Assembly (NCBI GenBank): GCA_030149965.1
Contig: JASLHB010000043.1
Coordinates: 1-21,791, forward strand
Length of the DNA: 21,791 nucleotides
Source of the DNA: Wohlfahrtiimonas sp.
GTDB taxonomy: Bacteria; Pseudomonadota; Gammaproteobacteria; Cardiobacteriales; Wohlfahrtiimonadaceae
Direction: 5' to 3'
Of this stretch, positions 15,175 through 21,791 are shown in pieces. A program made the position numbers and the translations under genes. The notes below the pieces were generated by a model, which was given only the letters and a program-made list of their open reading frames with translations, was not told the origin of the DNA and made no database searches. Numbering within the stretch: position 1 is the stretch's first letter; every line of letters begins with the position of its first letter.

Positions 15175-16206
15175 TTAATATGAAAAGCGAGACTGAATTT
15201 TTGCTAACACTCTTAATGCGCTTGAACGCAATGTTTTACGTTCTACATAACCTACATGAATCACGCGGAATGCTTCTAATTTTGATAATAAATAAGCATC
15301 ACTCGTTTGTAGTTCATCCACTAAATTAAGTGTTAAGGCTTGTGAACCTAACCAATGCTCGCCTGTTGCAATTTCTTCGATATTCACTTGCGGACGATGT
15401 TGATTCACATATGCTTTAAAAATTGCATGAACATCTTCTAACTCTTCTGTAAATTTTTCACGTCCTTCATCAGTGTTTTCACCAAACATTGTCACAGTAC
15501 GTTTATATTTACCTGCGGTGAACTGCTCGTAATCAATGTCATACTTCTCCAATAAACGGTGAAAGTTTGGCAATTGCGCCACAACGCCAATTGAGCCAAT
15601 GATTGCAAAAGGTGCCGCAACAATTTTATTCGCCACGCAAGCCATTAAGTAACCACCGCTTGCTGCTACTTCATCCACTGCAACGGTTAAGTTGAAATTC
15701 TTCTCTTTAAAACGTTCCAATTGTGCAGCAGCCAAGCCATAGCCATTCACAACACCACCAGGACTTTTTAAACGAACGAACACTTCATCATTTTCTTTTG
15801 CAACGCTTAATACAGCATTCACTTCTTGCTTTAAGTTTTGCGCTGCATTCGCAGCCATATCACCATCAAAATCTAATACGAATAATTTAGGCAATGTTTT
15901 GTTTTCATCTTCGTTTGATTCTGCTTTTTTCTTCCAGAACTGCCACCATTGTTTCTCAGACTTTTTACTCTCTTTTTCTTCTTCCTCTGATTTTTCATCA
16001 GAAATTAAATCTTCATACGATTCTTTTAATTCATCAAATTCTTCTGATAAATCCTCAAAACAAATAGCACCTTTTTTCTTTTTCAAATCTTTGCCGCCTT
16101 TAAGGACGATCAAGATAATTAAAAGAGAAATTAAAATTGTGAAAAATTTAAAGAAAAACAAAAAGTAATTGGCCAAGAAATCCACTATATTCATTCCTAA
16201 ATACAT
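15175..16206 (-). CDS. sohB: Inner-membrane serine protease SohB (S49 family)
   Basis: This is a SppA-like signal-peptide-peptidase-family protease, membrane-anchored, with a Ser/Lys dyad. From ATG 16206 it has 343 residues (E. coli SohB has 349). One N-terminal membrane span (Phe/Ile/Leu-rich) is followed by a highly charged Glu/Lys linker of about 50 residues, then the protease domain. The nucleophile is S183 in EVAASGGYLMA, and the general base is the lysine in TAGKYKR. SPGGVV and SIGVVAQLP are also typical. The start is uncertain: ATG 16206 and ATG 16194 are both possible and neither has a good ribosome site. TTG 16224 falls inside the upstream terminator and is rejected. It leads the sohB-lemA-priA group. 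Confidence 0.94.
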   Translation of the reverse strand: MYLGMNIVDFLANYFLFFFKFFTILISLLIILIVLKGGKDLKKKKGAICFEDLSEEFDELKESYEDLISDEKSEEEEKESKKSEKQWWQFWKKKAESNEDENKTLPKLFVLDFDGDMAANAAQNLKQEVNAVLSVAKENDEVFVRLKSPGGVVNGYGLAAAQLERFKEKNFNLTVAVDEVAASGGYLMACVANKIVAAPFAIIGSIGVVAQLPNFHRLLEKYDIDYEQFTAGKYKRTVTMFGENTDEGREKFTEELEDVHAIFKAYVNQHRPQVNIEEIATGEHWLGSQALTLNLVDELQTSDAYLLSKLEAFRVIHVGYVERKTLRSSALRVLAKIQSRFSY

Positions 16207-16212
16207 AATAAT

Positions 16213-16243
16213 AAAAAAGCCCAAATCAACGATTCAGGCTTTT
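16213..16243 (-). terminator. Intrinsic terminator after the parvulin gene
   Basis: In the minus-strand RNA AAAAGCC pairs with GGCTTTT. The stem extends inward through GAATC/GATTT with two G-T wobbles, giving 13 bp around a GTT loop, and ends in TTTTTT. It lies 22 bases after the parvulin stop codon and only 6 bases before the sohB ATG. Confidence 0.85.
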
Positions 16244-16265
16244 GCAGAATTGATTTTATATGAGC

Positions 16266-17093
16266 TTATTGAGCTTTATATTCAATATTAATTTTTTGCT
16301 GAATGCCTTCGATTTTATCACGAAGTTGGTTAGCAATTAGAGAATCTTTAATGCGCTCCTGAGAAAGCTCCAAAGAATCGATTGGTGTTTCACGAACTTC
16401 TTCTAAGCTAATAATGTGATAACCAAACTGAGTTTTCACAGGCTCTTGAGATACTTCGCCAGCTTTCATCGTTTGCAATGCTGCACCAAATTCAGGCACC
16501 ATTACTTGTGCTCTAAACCAACCCAATTCTCCGCCATTACCTTTTGAACCTGGATCTTTAGAGAATTGTTGTGCTGCTTCAGCAAATGATAAAGGTGTTT
16601 TTTTATCATGCAATTTAGCTAATAAATCTTTTGCTTCTGCTTCAGTTTCAACCAAGATATGTGCTGCACGATATTCATTTTTATCGATTGCTTTCACTTG
16701 CTTGTCATATTCAGCTTTGATTTCTTCATCTGTTACTTTGATATCATCAATCGTTTTCTTCAAGAAAGCTTGAGATAACCCCATTCTTGCAGCATGATCA
16801 ATGAATTTTTTATATTCTGCAGTTTGATCTAAACCTTCTTTCTTTGCTTTGCTTGCCAATTTATCTTGCAATGCTAATTGAGAAACCAATTCATTCAATT
16901 GCTGTGCACTTTGAATGAATTCCAAGTTATCAACGCCCACAATTGGTTCTACTGCGGCTTGGAAATCTGCTTTAGACAATGGCTTGCCATCAATCATAGC
17001 CACTGGATCTGGAATTTCGAAAGTTTGCGCTAAGCTCATAGAGCCAACAATGCTACTGAAAACTAATGCTGCACTGATTAAAGTTTTTTTCAT
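16266..17093 (-). CDS. Periplasmic peptidyl-prolyl cis-trans isomerase (parvulin/PpiC type)
   Basis: This 275-residue exported folding factor carries a Sec signal peptide (MKKTLISAALVFSSIVGSMS, cut near LA-QT). A SurA/PrsA-like helical N-terminal region follows, with VAMIDGKPLSKADF. One parvulin domain sits at about residues 140-235 (YRAAHILVET, AAQQFSKDPGSKGNGGELGW, VKTQFGYHIISLEEV). It should help fold periplasmic or outer-membrane proteins. It has only one PPIase domain, unlike SurA (two), and no membrane anchor like PpiD. The start is ATG 17093, which places the signal peptide at the front; AAGGA lies 10 bases upstream across the bolA stop. A longer reading from 17132 is rejected. It ends the long fatty-acid/septation transcript. 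Confidence 0.92.
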   Translation of the reverse strand: MKKTLISAALVFSSIVGSMSLAQTFEIPDPVAMIDGKPLSKADFQAAVEPIVGVDNLEFIQSAQQLNELVSQLALQDKLASKAKKEGLDQTAEYKKFIDHAARMGLSQAFLKKTIDDIKVTDEEIKAEYDKQVKAIDKNEYRAAHILVETEAEAKDLLAKLHDKKTPLSFAEAAQQFSKDPGSKGNGGELGWFRAQVMVPEFGAALQTMKAGEVSQEPVKTQFGYHIISLEEVRETPIDSLELSQERIKDSLIANQLRDKIEGIQQKINIEYKAQ

Positions 17094-17106
17094 ATTTAAC
17101 AAGTCC

Positions 17107-17379
17107 TTATTTATTGGGTACAGTCGCTTCAATGCTTAATGCATGAATATCACTATGCATCATGGAATCAAGCGCGGCATATACCATTCTATGACGTTGA
17201 ACCAATGTTTTGCCGACAAATGCTTCAGAACAAATTTTTACAGTGAAATGTCCTGCACCATCTTTTGCCCCTGCATGTCCTACATGATGATGACTGTCAT
17301 CAGCAATTTCAAGAAACTCAGGTGAAAAATTTTCACGAAGGATTGTATCCATTCGTTGAACTCTTGCTACATTCATCAT
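17107..17379 (-). CDS. bolA: BolA family protein
   Basis: This 90-residue stress-morphology/iron-sulfur factor partners monothiol glutaredoxin. It shows the BolA pattern: a helix with LRENFSPEFLEI, DDSHHHVGHAG, then FTVKICSEAFVGKTLVQRHRMV with the conserved His of the C-terminal helix, and HALSIEA at the end. The second conserved His and the Cys in KICSEAF are candidate metal or Fe-S ligands. ATG 17379 and ATG 17376 are adjacent; GAGGG 5 bases upstream favours the first. The start overlaps the yciB stop by one base, so coupling is likely. The yciB-bolA-parvulin order is shared with many proteobacteria. Confidence 0.93.
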   Translation of the reverse strand: MMNVARVQRMDTILRENFSPEFLEIADDSHHHVGHAGAKDGAGHFTVKICSEAFVGKTLVQRHRMVYAALDSMMHSDIHALSIEATVPNK

Positions 17380-17972
17380 TATCCCTCTAACTTTTCATCT
17401 TTTTCAGCCAACTCTCTATAACGTTTACTTTCGCGATATAAGTTTGCGATCATAATCACTGAGAATAATGTTGCCAAAATTGGCCCGATGATTGTTTTAT
17501 AAATCACCCAGCCTTCATTCGAAATATCAAATACAACCAAAGCTGTATTAATTAAACCACTGATAAAGAAGTAAATTGTCCAAATAATATTTTGGCGCAA
17601 CCAAACTGAATCAGGTAAATTTAACTCTAAATTCTTAGCGAAGAAATACTTAAACGGCATTGTTTTAGAATAAGACATCACCAATAATGCAATACACAAA
17701 ACAGCATTAATCACCGTTGGGCGCCATTTGATAAAAGCTTCATTATCAAAATAAACGGTTAAACCTGAAAAAATCAGGATACTTCCCAGCATTCCCCAAG
17801 TTTTCCAGTTAGTTTGTCGCCAAAATATCGCGCATGCAGCGCCAGCAACAAGGCCAGCACCCAATAAAACTTTAGTGGCATGAATTAAATCTTTACCACC
17901 AAAGAAGAACGCCAATAAAAATGCAACGGATGTTAAGCCTAATGCTGTTTGTGGAATATTGAATTTACCCAA
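17379..17972 (-). CDS. yciB: Inner-membrane septation protein A (YciB)
   Basis: This 197-residue multi-span inner-membrane protein has about five hydrophobic segments. In E. coli it affects the cell envelope and division. The diagnostic block is LTVYFDNEAFIKWRPTVIN (compare the FIKWKxT region of E. coli YciB), with LPDSVWLRQNIIW later. The reading frame has no ATG or GTG near the N terminus; an upstream stop leaves TTG 17972 as the only sensible start, overlapping the fabD end by 8 bp. GAGG lies 12 bases upstream. Expression probably depends on coupling to fabD translation. Confidence 0.93.
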   Translation of the reverse strand: MGKFNIPQTALGLTSVAFLLAFFFGGKDLIHATKVLLGAGLVAGAACAIFWRQTNWKTWGMLGSILIFSGLTVYFDNEAFIKWRPTVINAVLCIALLVMSYSKTMPFKYFFAKNLELNLPDSVWLRQNIIWTIYFFISGLINTALVVFDISNEGWVIYKTIIGPILATLFSVIMIANLYRESKRYRELAEKDEKLEG

Positions 17973-18903
17973 GATTAGTTACAACCTCATTCAATGAAGC
18001 TTCCCCATCAATATTAAATGATGTCGCTTCTTTGTTAATGCGTTTTGTTAAACCTGTTAATACCTTATTTGGACCACATTCAACCAATTGTGTCACACCT
18101 TGTGCAATCATTGATTCAACTGTTTCTGTCCAACGAACTGGTTGGTATAACTGCTCAACCAAACTTGTTTTGATTTCAGAAGCATCATTATGTGTTTTAA
18201 CATCTACATTGTGAATCACAGCAATGCTTGGTGCTGCGAATGTTAATGCAGCCATTTCTACAGCTAAACGATCTGCGGCTGGTTTCATCAACATGCAATG
18301 TGATGGTACTGAAACAGGCAAAGGCATTGCTTTACGCGCACCTTTATCTTTCGCCATTGCGCTTGCTCTTGCTACTGCGGTTGCAGTGCCTGCAATCACA
18401 ACTTGACCAGGTGAGTTAAAATTTACTGCTGATAAGATTTCACCTTCAGCCGCTTCTTCACACAATGCAACCACAGCTGCATCTTCCATACCTAAAATTG
18501 CAGCCATTGCACCTTCACCAGGTTGAACAGCTTCTTGCATATATGTTGCACGCTTTGATACTAATTTCACAGCATCAGCAAATGATAAAACACCTGCTGC
18601 AACCAATGCTGAGTATTCACCCAAACTATGGCCAGCTAAAAACTCAGGGTGCACTTCGCTTTTCTCACACCATAAGCGCCACAAAGCAATGCTCACAGTT
18701 AAAATTGCAGGTTGAGTAATAACCGTTTTGCCCAACTCTTCTTTAGAGCCTTCTAGAATAATTGCACGCAAGTCATAACCCAAAGCATCATTAGCTTCTT
18801 GTAATGTTGCAGCCACAATTGGCTCATTCACAACATCCGCCAACATGCCTTCTGTTTGAGAACCTTGACCTGGGAAAATAAATGCTAAATTTTTCTGAAT
18901 CAT
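17965..18903 (-). CDS. fabD: Malonyl-CoA:ACP transacylase
   Basis: FabD moves malonyl from CoA to acyl carrier protein to feed fatty-acid elongation in the cytosol. The 312 residues carry FPGQGSQ at the N terminus, the nucleophile S93 in GHSLGEYSALVAAG (E. coli S92), and the catalytic histidine in VPSHCML. VECGPNKVLTGLTKRI is the C-terminal family block. AGGGG lies 5 bases before the ATG. It follows fabH by 13 bp and overlaps yciB by 8 bp. fabG and acpP, its usual downstream neighbours, are not here. Confidence 0.97.
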   Translation of the reverse strand: MIQKNLAFIFPGQGSQTEGMLADVVNEPIVAATLQEANDALGYDLRAIILEGSKEELGKTVITQPAILTVSIALWRLWCEKSEVHPEFLAGHSLGEYSALVAAGVLSFADAVKLVSKRATYMQEAVQPGEGAMAAILGMEDAAVVALCEEAAEGEILSAVNFNSPGQVVIAGTATAVARASAMAKDKGARKAMPLPVSVPSHCMLMKPAADRLAVEMAALTFAAPSIAVIHNVDVKTHNDASEIKTSLVEQLYQPVRWTETVESMIAQGVTQLVECGPNKVLTGLTKRINKEATSFNIDGEASLNEVVTNLG

Positions 18904-18916
18904 AAAAACCCCTATA

Positions 18917-19870
18917 TTACATTCTGATCAAGGCTGAGCCCCAAGTAAAACCACCACCAAATGCTTCTAATAATATCAACTGACCTTCTTTCACTCGGCC
19001 ATCACGACGCGCTGCATCCAAAGCTAAAGGAATACTAGCTGCTGAAGTATTGGCATGTTGATCAACTGTAATGATGATTTTACTAGAATCTAAACCCATT
19101 TTTCTGGCGGTCGCATTGATAATGCGCAAGTTCGCTTGATGAGGAATCAACCAATCCACTTGTTCAGCTTCAATATTGTTTTGTGTTAATGTCTCAGCAA
19201 CGATTTCATGCAATTTAGAAACCGCATGTTTAAATACTTCGCTACCTTTCATTTGTACGTATGGATTACCATCTACATCATCTGCATATGGGCGATCAAC
19301 GCGCAATAAATCAGCATGACGACCATCAGAATGAATATGTGTTGATAAAACACCTGGTTCTTCGCTTGCTTCTAAAATAATTGCAGCTGCGCCATCACCA
19401 AATAACACACATGTCGCACGATCATCCCAATCCAACAAACGTGAATATACTTCTGTACCAATAACCAACGCACGTTTTGCTGAGCCTGTTTTAATGAACT
19501 TATCAGCAACACTTAATGCATAAATGAAGCCTGAACATGCAGCTGTAACGTCAAATGCTGGAGCGCCTTGATTGCCTAATTCGGCTTGGATCAAAGTCGC
19601 TGTTGAAGGATAAACTTTGTCTGGCGTTGATGTTGCCACCACAATTAAATCAATGTCTGTCGCATCAATGCCTGCATTCTCTAACGCAGAACGTGCCGCA
19701 TTTGCACCAAAACTAGTTGCAGTTTCACCTTCTGAAGCAATGTAACGCTGATGAATACCTGTGCGCTCAACAATCCAATCATGATTAGTTTCAATCTTTT
19801 TTTCTAAATCATAATTAGTGACCACATTGTCTGGCAAATAGTGACCTGTTCCAATAATCTTAGAGTACAT
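18917..19870 (-). CDS. fabH: Beta-ketoacyl-ACP synthase III
   Basis: FabH starts fatty-acid synthesis by condensing acetyl-CoA with malonyl-ACP. The 317-residue length and the catalytic triad match E. coli: C112 in AACSGFIYAL, His in LIPHQANLRI and Asn in HANTSAASIPLAL. The N terminus (GTGHYLPDNVVTN) and the C-terminal GGGFTWGSALIRM are also typical. ATG 19870 has an AAGGG-type site upstream. It lies 10 bp after plsX and 13 bp before fabD, within one transcript. Confidence 0.97.
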   Translation of the reverse strand: MYSKIIGTGHYLPDNVVTNYDLEKKIETNHDWIVERTGIHQRYIASEGETATSFGANAARSALENAGIDATDIDLIVVATSTPDKVYPSTATLIQAELGNQGAPAFDVTAACSGFIYALSVADKFIKTGSAKRALVIGTEVYSRLLDWDDRATCVLFGDGAAAIILEASEEPGVLSTHIHSDGRHADLLRVDRPYADDVDGNPYVQMKGSEVFKHAVSKLHEIVAETLTQNNIEAEQVDWLIPHQANLRIINATARKMGLDSSKIIITVDQHANTSAASIPLALDAARRDGRVKEGQLILLEAFGGGFTWGSALIRM

Positions 19871-19880
19871 GCCTAAACCC

Positions 19881-20933
19881 TTAAATTTGTTCCGAATCGG
19901 ACGTTATAACATCTTCCACTGAAAATTGCTTCTCAATTTGACCAACCACATCTTGCTCTGCAAGCTTGATGGCAATATTGATAGCATTTTCAAAAGAGAT
20001 ACGATCAGCATTACCGTGAGATTTCACGACAATACCACGCAATCCTAATAAACTTGCACCATTGTAATTTCTAGGATCAACCTCTGCTTTCAATGAATTC
20101 AGCACAGGTTTAGAAATGAGTGCAGCCATTTTTGTGAATATATTTTTCTTATATGAACGCTTCAAATATTCGGCGATCAACTTACAAGAACCTTCTAAGG
20201 TTTTTAATGCGACATTTCCTGAGAATCCATCACAGACAACAACATCTACATCGTCGAAGAAAATGCCATCACCTTCTACAAATCCGATGTAATTCAAATC
20301 CGTTTCTTGTAATAATTTTGATGTCTCACGGATTAAACTATTGCCTTTGATGGCTTCTGAACCAATGTTCAATAATGCAACTTTTGGCGAAGGATTTTTA
20401 TCCATCGCAGATGCTAACAATGAACCCATGATTGCAAATTGTTGAAGATGTTTTGGATCTTCATCCACATTCGCCCCTAAATCTAACATGTGAACATGCT
20501 TATATTTAGACTTTAACGATGGTAACACTGTGCAAATAGCTGGGCGATCAATACCTGGCATTGTTTTCAATACAAAACGTGCTGTTGCCATTAATGCACC
20601 AGTATTCCCTGCAGAAACACAAGCAGCTGCCTGCCCTGTTTTCACAAGATTAATCGCAATACGCATAGAAGAATCTTTTTTATTCTTCAAAGCACTTTGT
20701 GGTTGCTCATCCATTCCTACAACTTGCGTTGCATCTTGGATCTGAATGCGCCCTTCTTTGAAAAGAGGATGTGCACTCAATTGTGCTTTCAATTTCTCTT
20801 CTTGGCCAACTGCGATCAACGTTAATTTTTCGTTGTTCATGGCAACGGAAATGACAGCAGGAAGAAGCTCTTCTGAGCCTTTATCACCGCTCATCACATC
20901 TACTGCAATTGTAATTTTCTGATTAAGTGACAT
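19881..20933 (-). CDS. plsX: Phosphate acyltransferase PlsX
   Basis: PlsX converts acyl-ACP to acyl-phosphate, the acyl donor for PlsY at the start of phospholipid synthesis; it is a peripheral membrane protein. The 350 residues show TIAVDVMSGDKGSEE (most family members have MGGD), CVSAGNTGALMATARFVL, LNIGSEAIKGN and VVCDGFSGNVALKTLEG. The start is ATG 20933, with TGGA 5 bases upstream; an in-frame TTG at 20942 is rejected. It follows a terminator after rpmF, so it needs readthrough or its own promoter. Confidence 0.96.
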   Translation of the reverse strand: MSLNQKITIAVDVMSGDKGSEELLPAVISVAMNNEKLTLIAVGQEEKLKAQLSAHPLFKEGRIQIQDATQVVGMDEQPQSALKNKKDSSMRIAINLVKTGQAAACVSAGNTGALMATARFVLKTMPGIDRPAICTVLPSLKSKYKHVHMLDLGANVDEDPKHLQQFAIMGSLLASAMDKNPSPKVALLNIGSEAIKGNSLIRETSKLLQETDLNYIGFVEGDGIFFDDVDVVVCDGFSGNVALKTLEGSCKLIAEYLKRSYKKNIFTKMAALISKPVLNSLKAEVDPRNYNGASLLGLRGIVVKSHGNADRISFENAINIAIKLAEQDVVGQIEKQFSVEDVITSDSEQI

Positions 20934-20958
20934 ATTATCCAAATAGAATTGTTCTAAT

Positions 20959-20994
20959 AAAAAAACCCACGCAAATACAATCCGCGCAGGTTTT
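20959..20994 (-). terminator. Intrinsic terminator between rpmF and plsX
   Basis: In the minus-strand RNA AAAACCTGCGC pairs with GCGTGGGTTTT (two G-T wobbles) around an 11-base loop and runs into seven Ts. It lies 23 bases after the rpmF stop and 25 bases before the plsX ATG. It may act as a partial terminator, lowering lipid-gene transcription relative to the ribosomal protein. Confidence 0.8.
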
Positions 20995-21017
20995 ACTTTA
21001 TCAACTTTTGAGTAGAA

Positions 21018-21212
21018 TTACTCTACTGTTGGTACATTTTTATCAAAGTTCAATACTTGACGACCACGATAGAAGCCATTAGCAGTGATGTGGTGACGAC
21101 GATGTAATTCACCGCTTGTCGCATCTGTGCTTAATTGTGCGCTAGTTAAAAAGTCGTGTGCACGACGCATATTACGCTTTGAACGTGTTACTTTTGATTT
21201 CTGAACAGCCAT
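21018..21212 (-). CDS. rpmF: 50S ribosomal protein L32
   Basis: This is a small basic protein of the large ribosomal subunit, 64 residues long. It begins MAVQKSKVTRSKRNMRRAHD and has TSGELHRRHHITANGFYRGR, as in E. coli L32. No cysteines are present, so it is the zinc-free (C-minus) type. The ATG has AGAGGA 8 bases upstream. It lies 33 bp after yceD, its usual partner. Confidence 0.97.
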   Translation of the reverse strand: MAVQKSKVTRSKRNMRRAHDFLTSAQLSTDATSGELHRRHHITANGFYRGRQVLNFDKNVPTVE

Positions 21213-21245
21213 GTTAATTTCCTCTTAAAATTTACTAAAGAAAAA

Positions 21246-21746
21246 CTATTTTTTTAGTAATTCAGCAAGCTCTGCAAAAGGTTGTTTCTTTTCCTCTTGT
21301 GGTTTGAGCTTTTCTAAATATTCTTTTCCATCGCAATCTTCATTCAAATCATGCTTTGGCACCAATGGAAGCATCAATAAAACTTCATCTTCTAATAATT
21401 CTAAAAGATTAATTTCATCACCTTCAACCAATAATAGAGCCTCGTCATCACCAATGAGATCATGCGCGGACTCATCTTTGACAGGGATCCAGTGAATTGG
21501 TAGATCAAACTTCGTTTGAAATGGTTCTAAGCAACGCTGACATATCATAGATACATCAACCGCTACATTACCTTTTACCTCTTTCTGTCCTAACGGATTC
21601 GTTTCACCTTGAATCCGAAAACGAAAAGGCGAATCGACAGAATAAACTGTCTCTTTTAGCCGAGGAAAATGCTCTACAGAGAGCGAATCTTCGTAAACTC
21701 GTCCTTCATTGACAGTTTTCTTGAGGGGAAACTCTGCGTATTTCAC
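21246..21746 (-). CDS. yceD: DUF177 protein YceD (23S rRNA accumulation protein)
   Basis: This 166-residue protein belongs to the family implicated in 23S rRNA accumulation in E. coli and plants. The marker is the short Cys block VSMICQRCLEPF (CxxC) in the middle. An acidic LLLVEGDEINLLELLEDEVLL stretch and a Lys-rich end with LAELLKK follow. The start is GTG 21746, with AGGG about 8 bases upstream; no ATG lies nearby. It always sits before rpmF in proteobacteria, which supports the call. Its promoter would be at or beyond the window end. Confidence 0.93.
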   Translation of the reverse strand: MKYAEFPLKKTVNEGRVYEDSLSVEHFPRLKETVYSVDSPFRFRIQGETNPLGQKEVKGNVAVDVSMICQRCLEPFQTKFDLPIHWIPVKDESAHDLIGDDEALLLVEGDEINLLELLEDEVLLMLPLVPKHDLNEDCDGKEYLEKLKPQEEKKQPFAELAELLKK

Positions 21747-21760
21747 TTAAAATACCCTGC

Positions 21761-21784
21761 TAACAATCTCAAAAAAGATTGCTA
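21761..21784. repeat. 8-bp inverted repeat upstream of yceD
   Basis: TAACAATC (21761-21768) faces GATTGCTA (21777-21784) across an A-rich 8-base spacer, pairing with one G-T wobble. It is not followed by a T-run on either strand within the window. It lies 15 bases before the yceD start and may be an operator or the remnant of a bidirectional terminator. Confidence 0.4.
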
Positions 21785-21791
21785 TTCTAAT

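Noticed and set aside
17094..17132. Extended N terminus of the parvulin
   Set aside because: It would overlap the bolA end and push the signal peptide inward.
19881..20933. PlsX MSGD in place of the usual MGGD as a possible loss of function
   Set aside because: All other family blocks are intact and a single Gly-to-Ser change there is conservative, so it is noted in the feature but not treated as a defect.
21761..21784. Hairpin upstream of yceD as a terminator
   Set aside because: No T-run follows on either strand inside the window, so it is listed only as an inverted repeat.
1..21791. Mobile elements, CRISPR arrays, tRNA or rRNA genes, riboswitches, defence or toxin-antitoxin systems
   Set aside because: No transposase, regularly spaced direct repeats, tRNA-like cloverleaf or recognised riboswitch core was seen; nearly all sequence is accounted for by core genes.

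Overview
The window is ordinary chromosomal DNA from a low-GC (by eye about 40%) gammaproteobacterium. The evidence is an RNase E with a long C-terminal tail, a Slp-type outer-membrane lipoprotein, SohB, YciB, BolA, a zinc-free L32, and the yceD-rpmF-plsX-fabH-fabD order. Protein similarity is strong to Pseudomonas/E. coli-type families. A Cardiobacteriales-like host (Wohlfahrtiimonas/Ignatzschineria type) is only a guess. I see no rRNA, tRNA, CRISPR array, insertion sequence, prophage or defence island. No gap between genes exceeds about 190 bp.

Plus-strand half (1-9824): the 5'-truncated rne ends in a strong TTCG-loop terminator. Next come ppk (polyphosphate kinase) and, 8 bp later, an SLC13-type permease with two TrkA-C domains. 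A family-I aminotransferase follows, with an unlisted 31-residue membrane microprotein downstream of it and a second terminator. The segment ends with birA (biotin ligase/repressor), overlapping coaX (type III pantothenate kinase) and a 65-residue DUF3079 protein. birA and coaX pair two cofactor functions, biotin attachment and the first step of CoA synthesis.

Middle (9821-12419): a DUF1294 membrane protein and sdaA (Fe-S L-serine dehydratase) lie on the minus strand. sdaA is divergent from the slp lipoprotein gene. The 161-bp sdaA/slp spacer holds a promoter-like pair for sdaA with a dyad between its -35 and -10, and a weaker candidate promoter for slp. The convergent pairs DUF3079/DUF1294 and slp/priA each share a TTAA as overlapping stop codons.

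Minus-strand half (12416-21746), in transcription order: yceD-rpmF, a terminator, plsX-fabH-fabD-yciB-bolA-parvulin, a terminator, then sohB-lemA-priA. The first part is the classic ribosome/phospholipid/fatty-acid cluster. However, fabG, acpP and fabF do not follow fabD; yciB, bolA and a periplasmic peptidyl-prolyl isomerase do. The last group joins an inner-membrane protease, a LemA protein and the replication-restart helicase PriA, with lemA and priA sharing an ATGA.

The best leads are modest. They are a terminal fold-back at bases 1-43 that appears to scramble the first visible rne codons, the microprotein at 7756-7851, a repeated motif in the RNase E tail, a dyad inside the sdaA promoter, and a 10-bp hairpin over the DUF1294 start. 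I found no convincing new multi-gene system.
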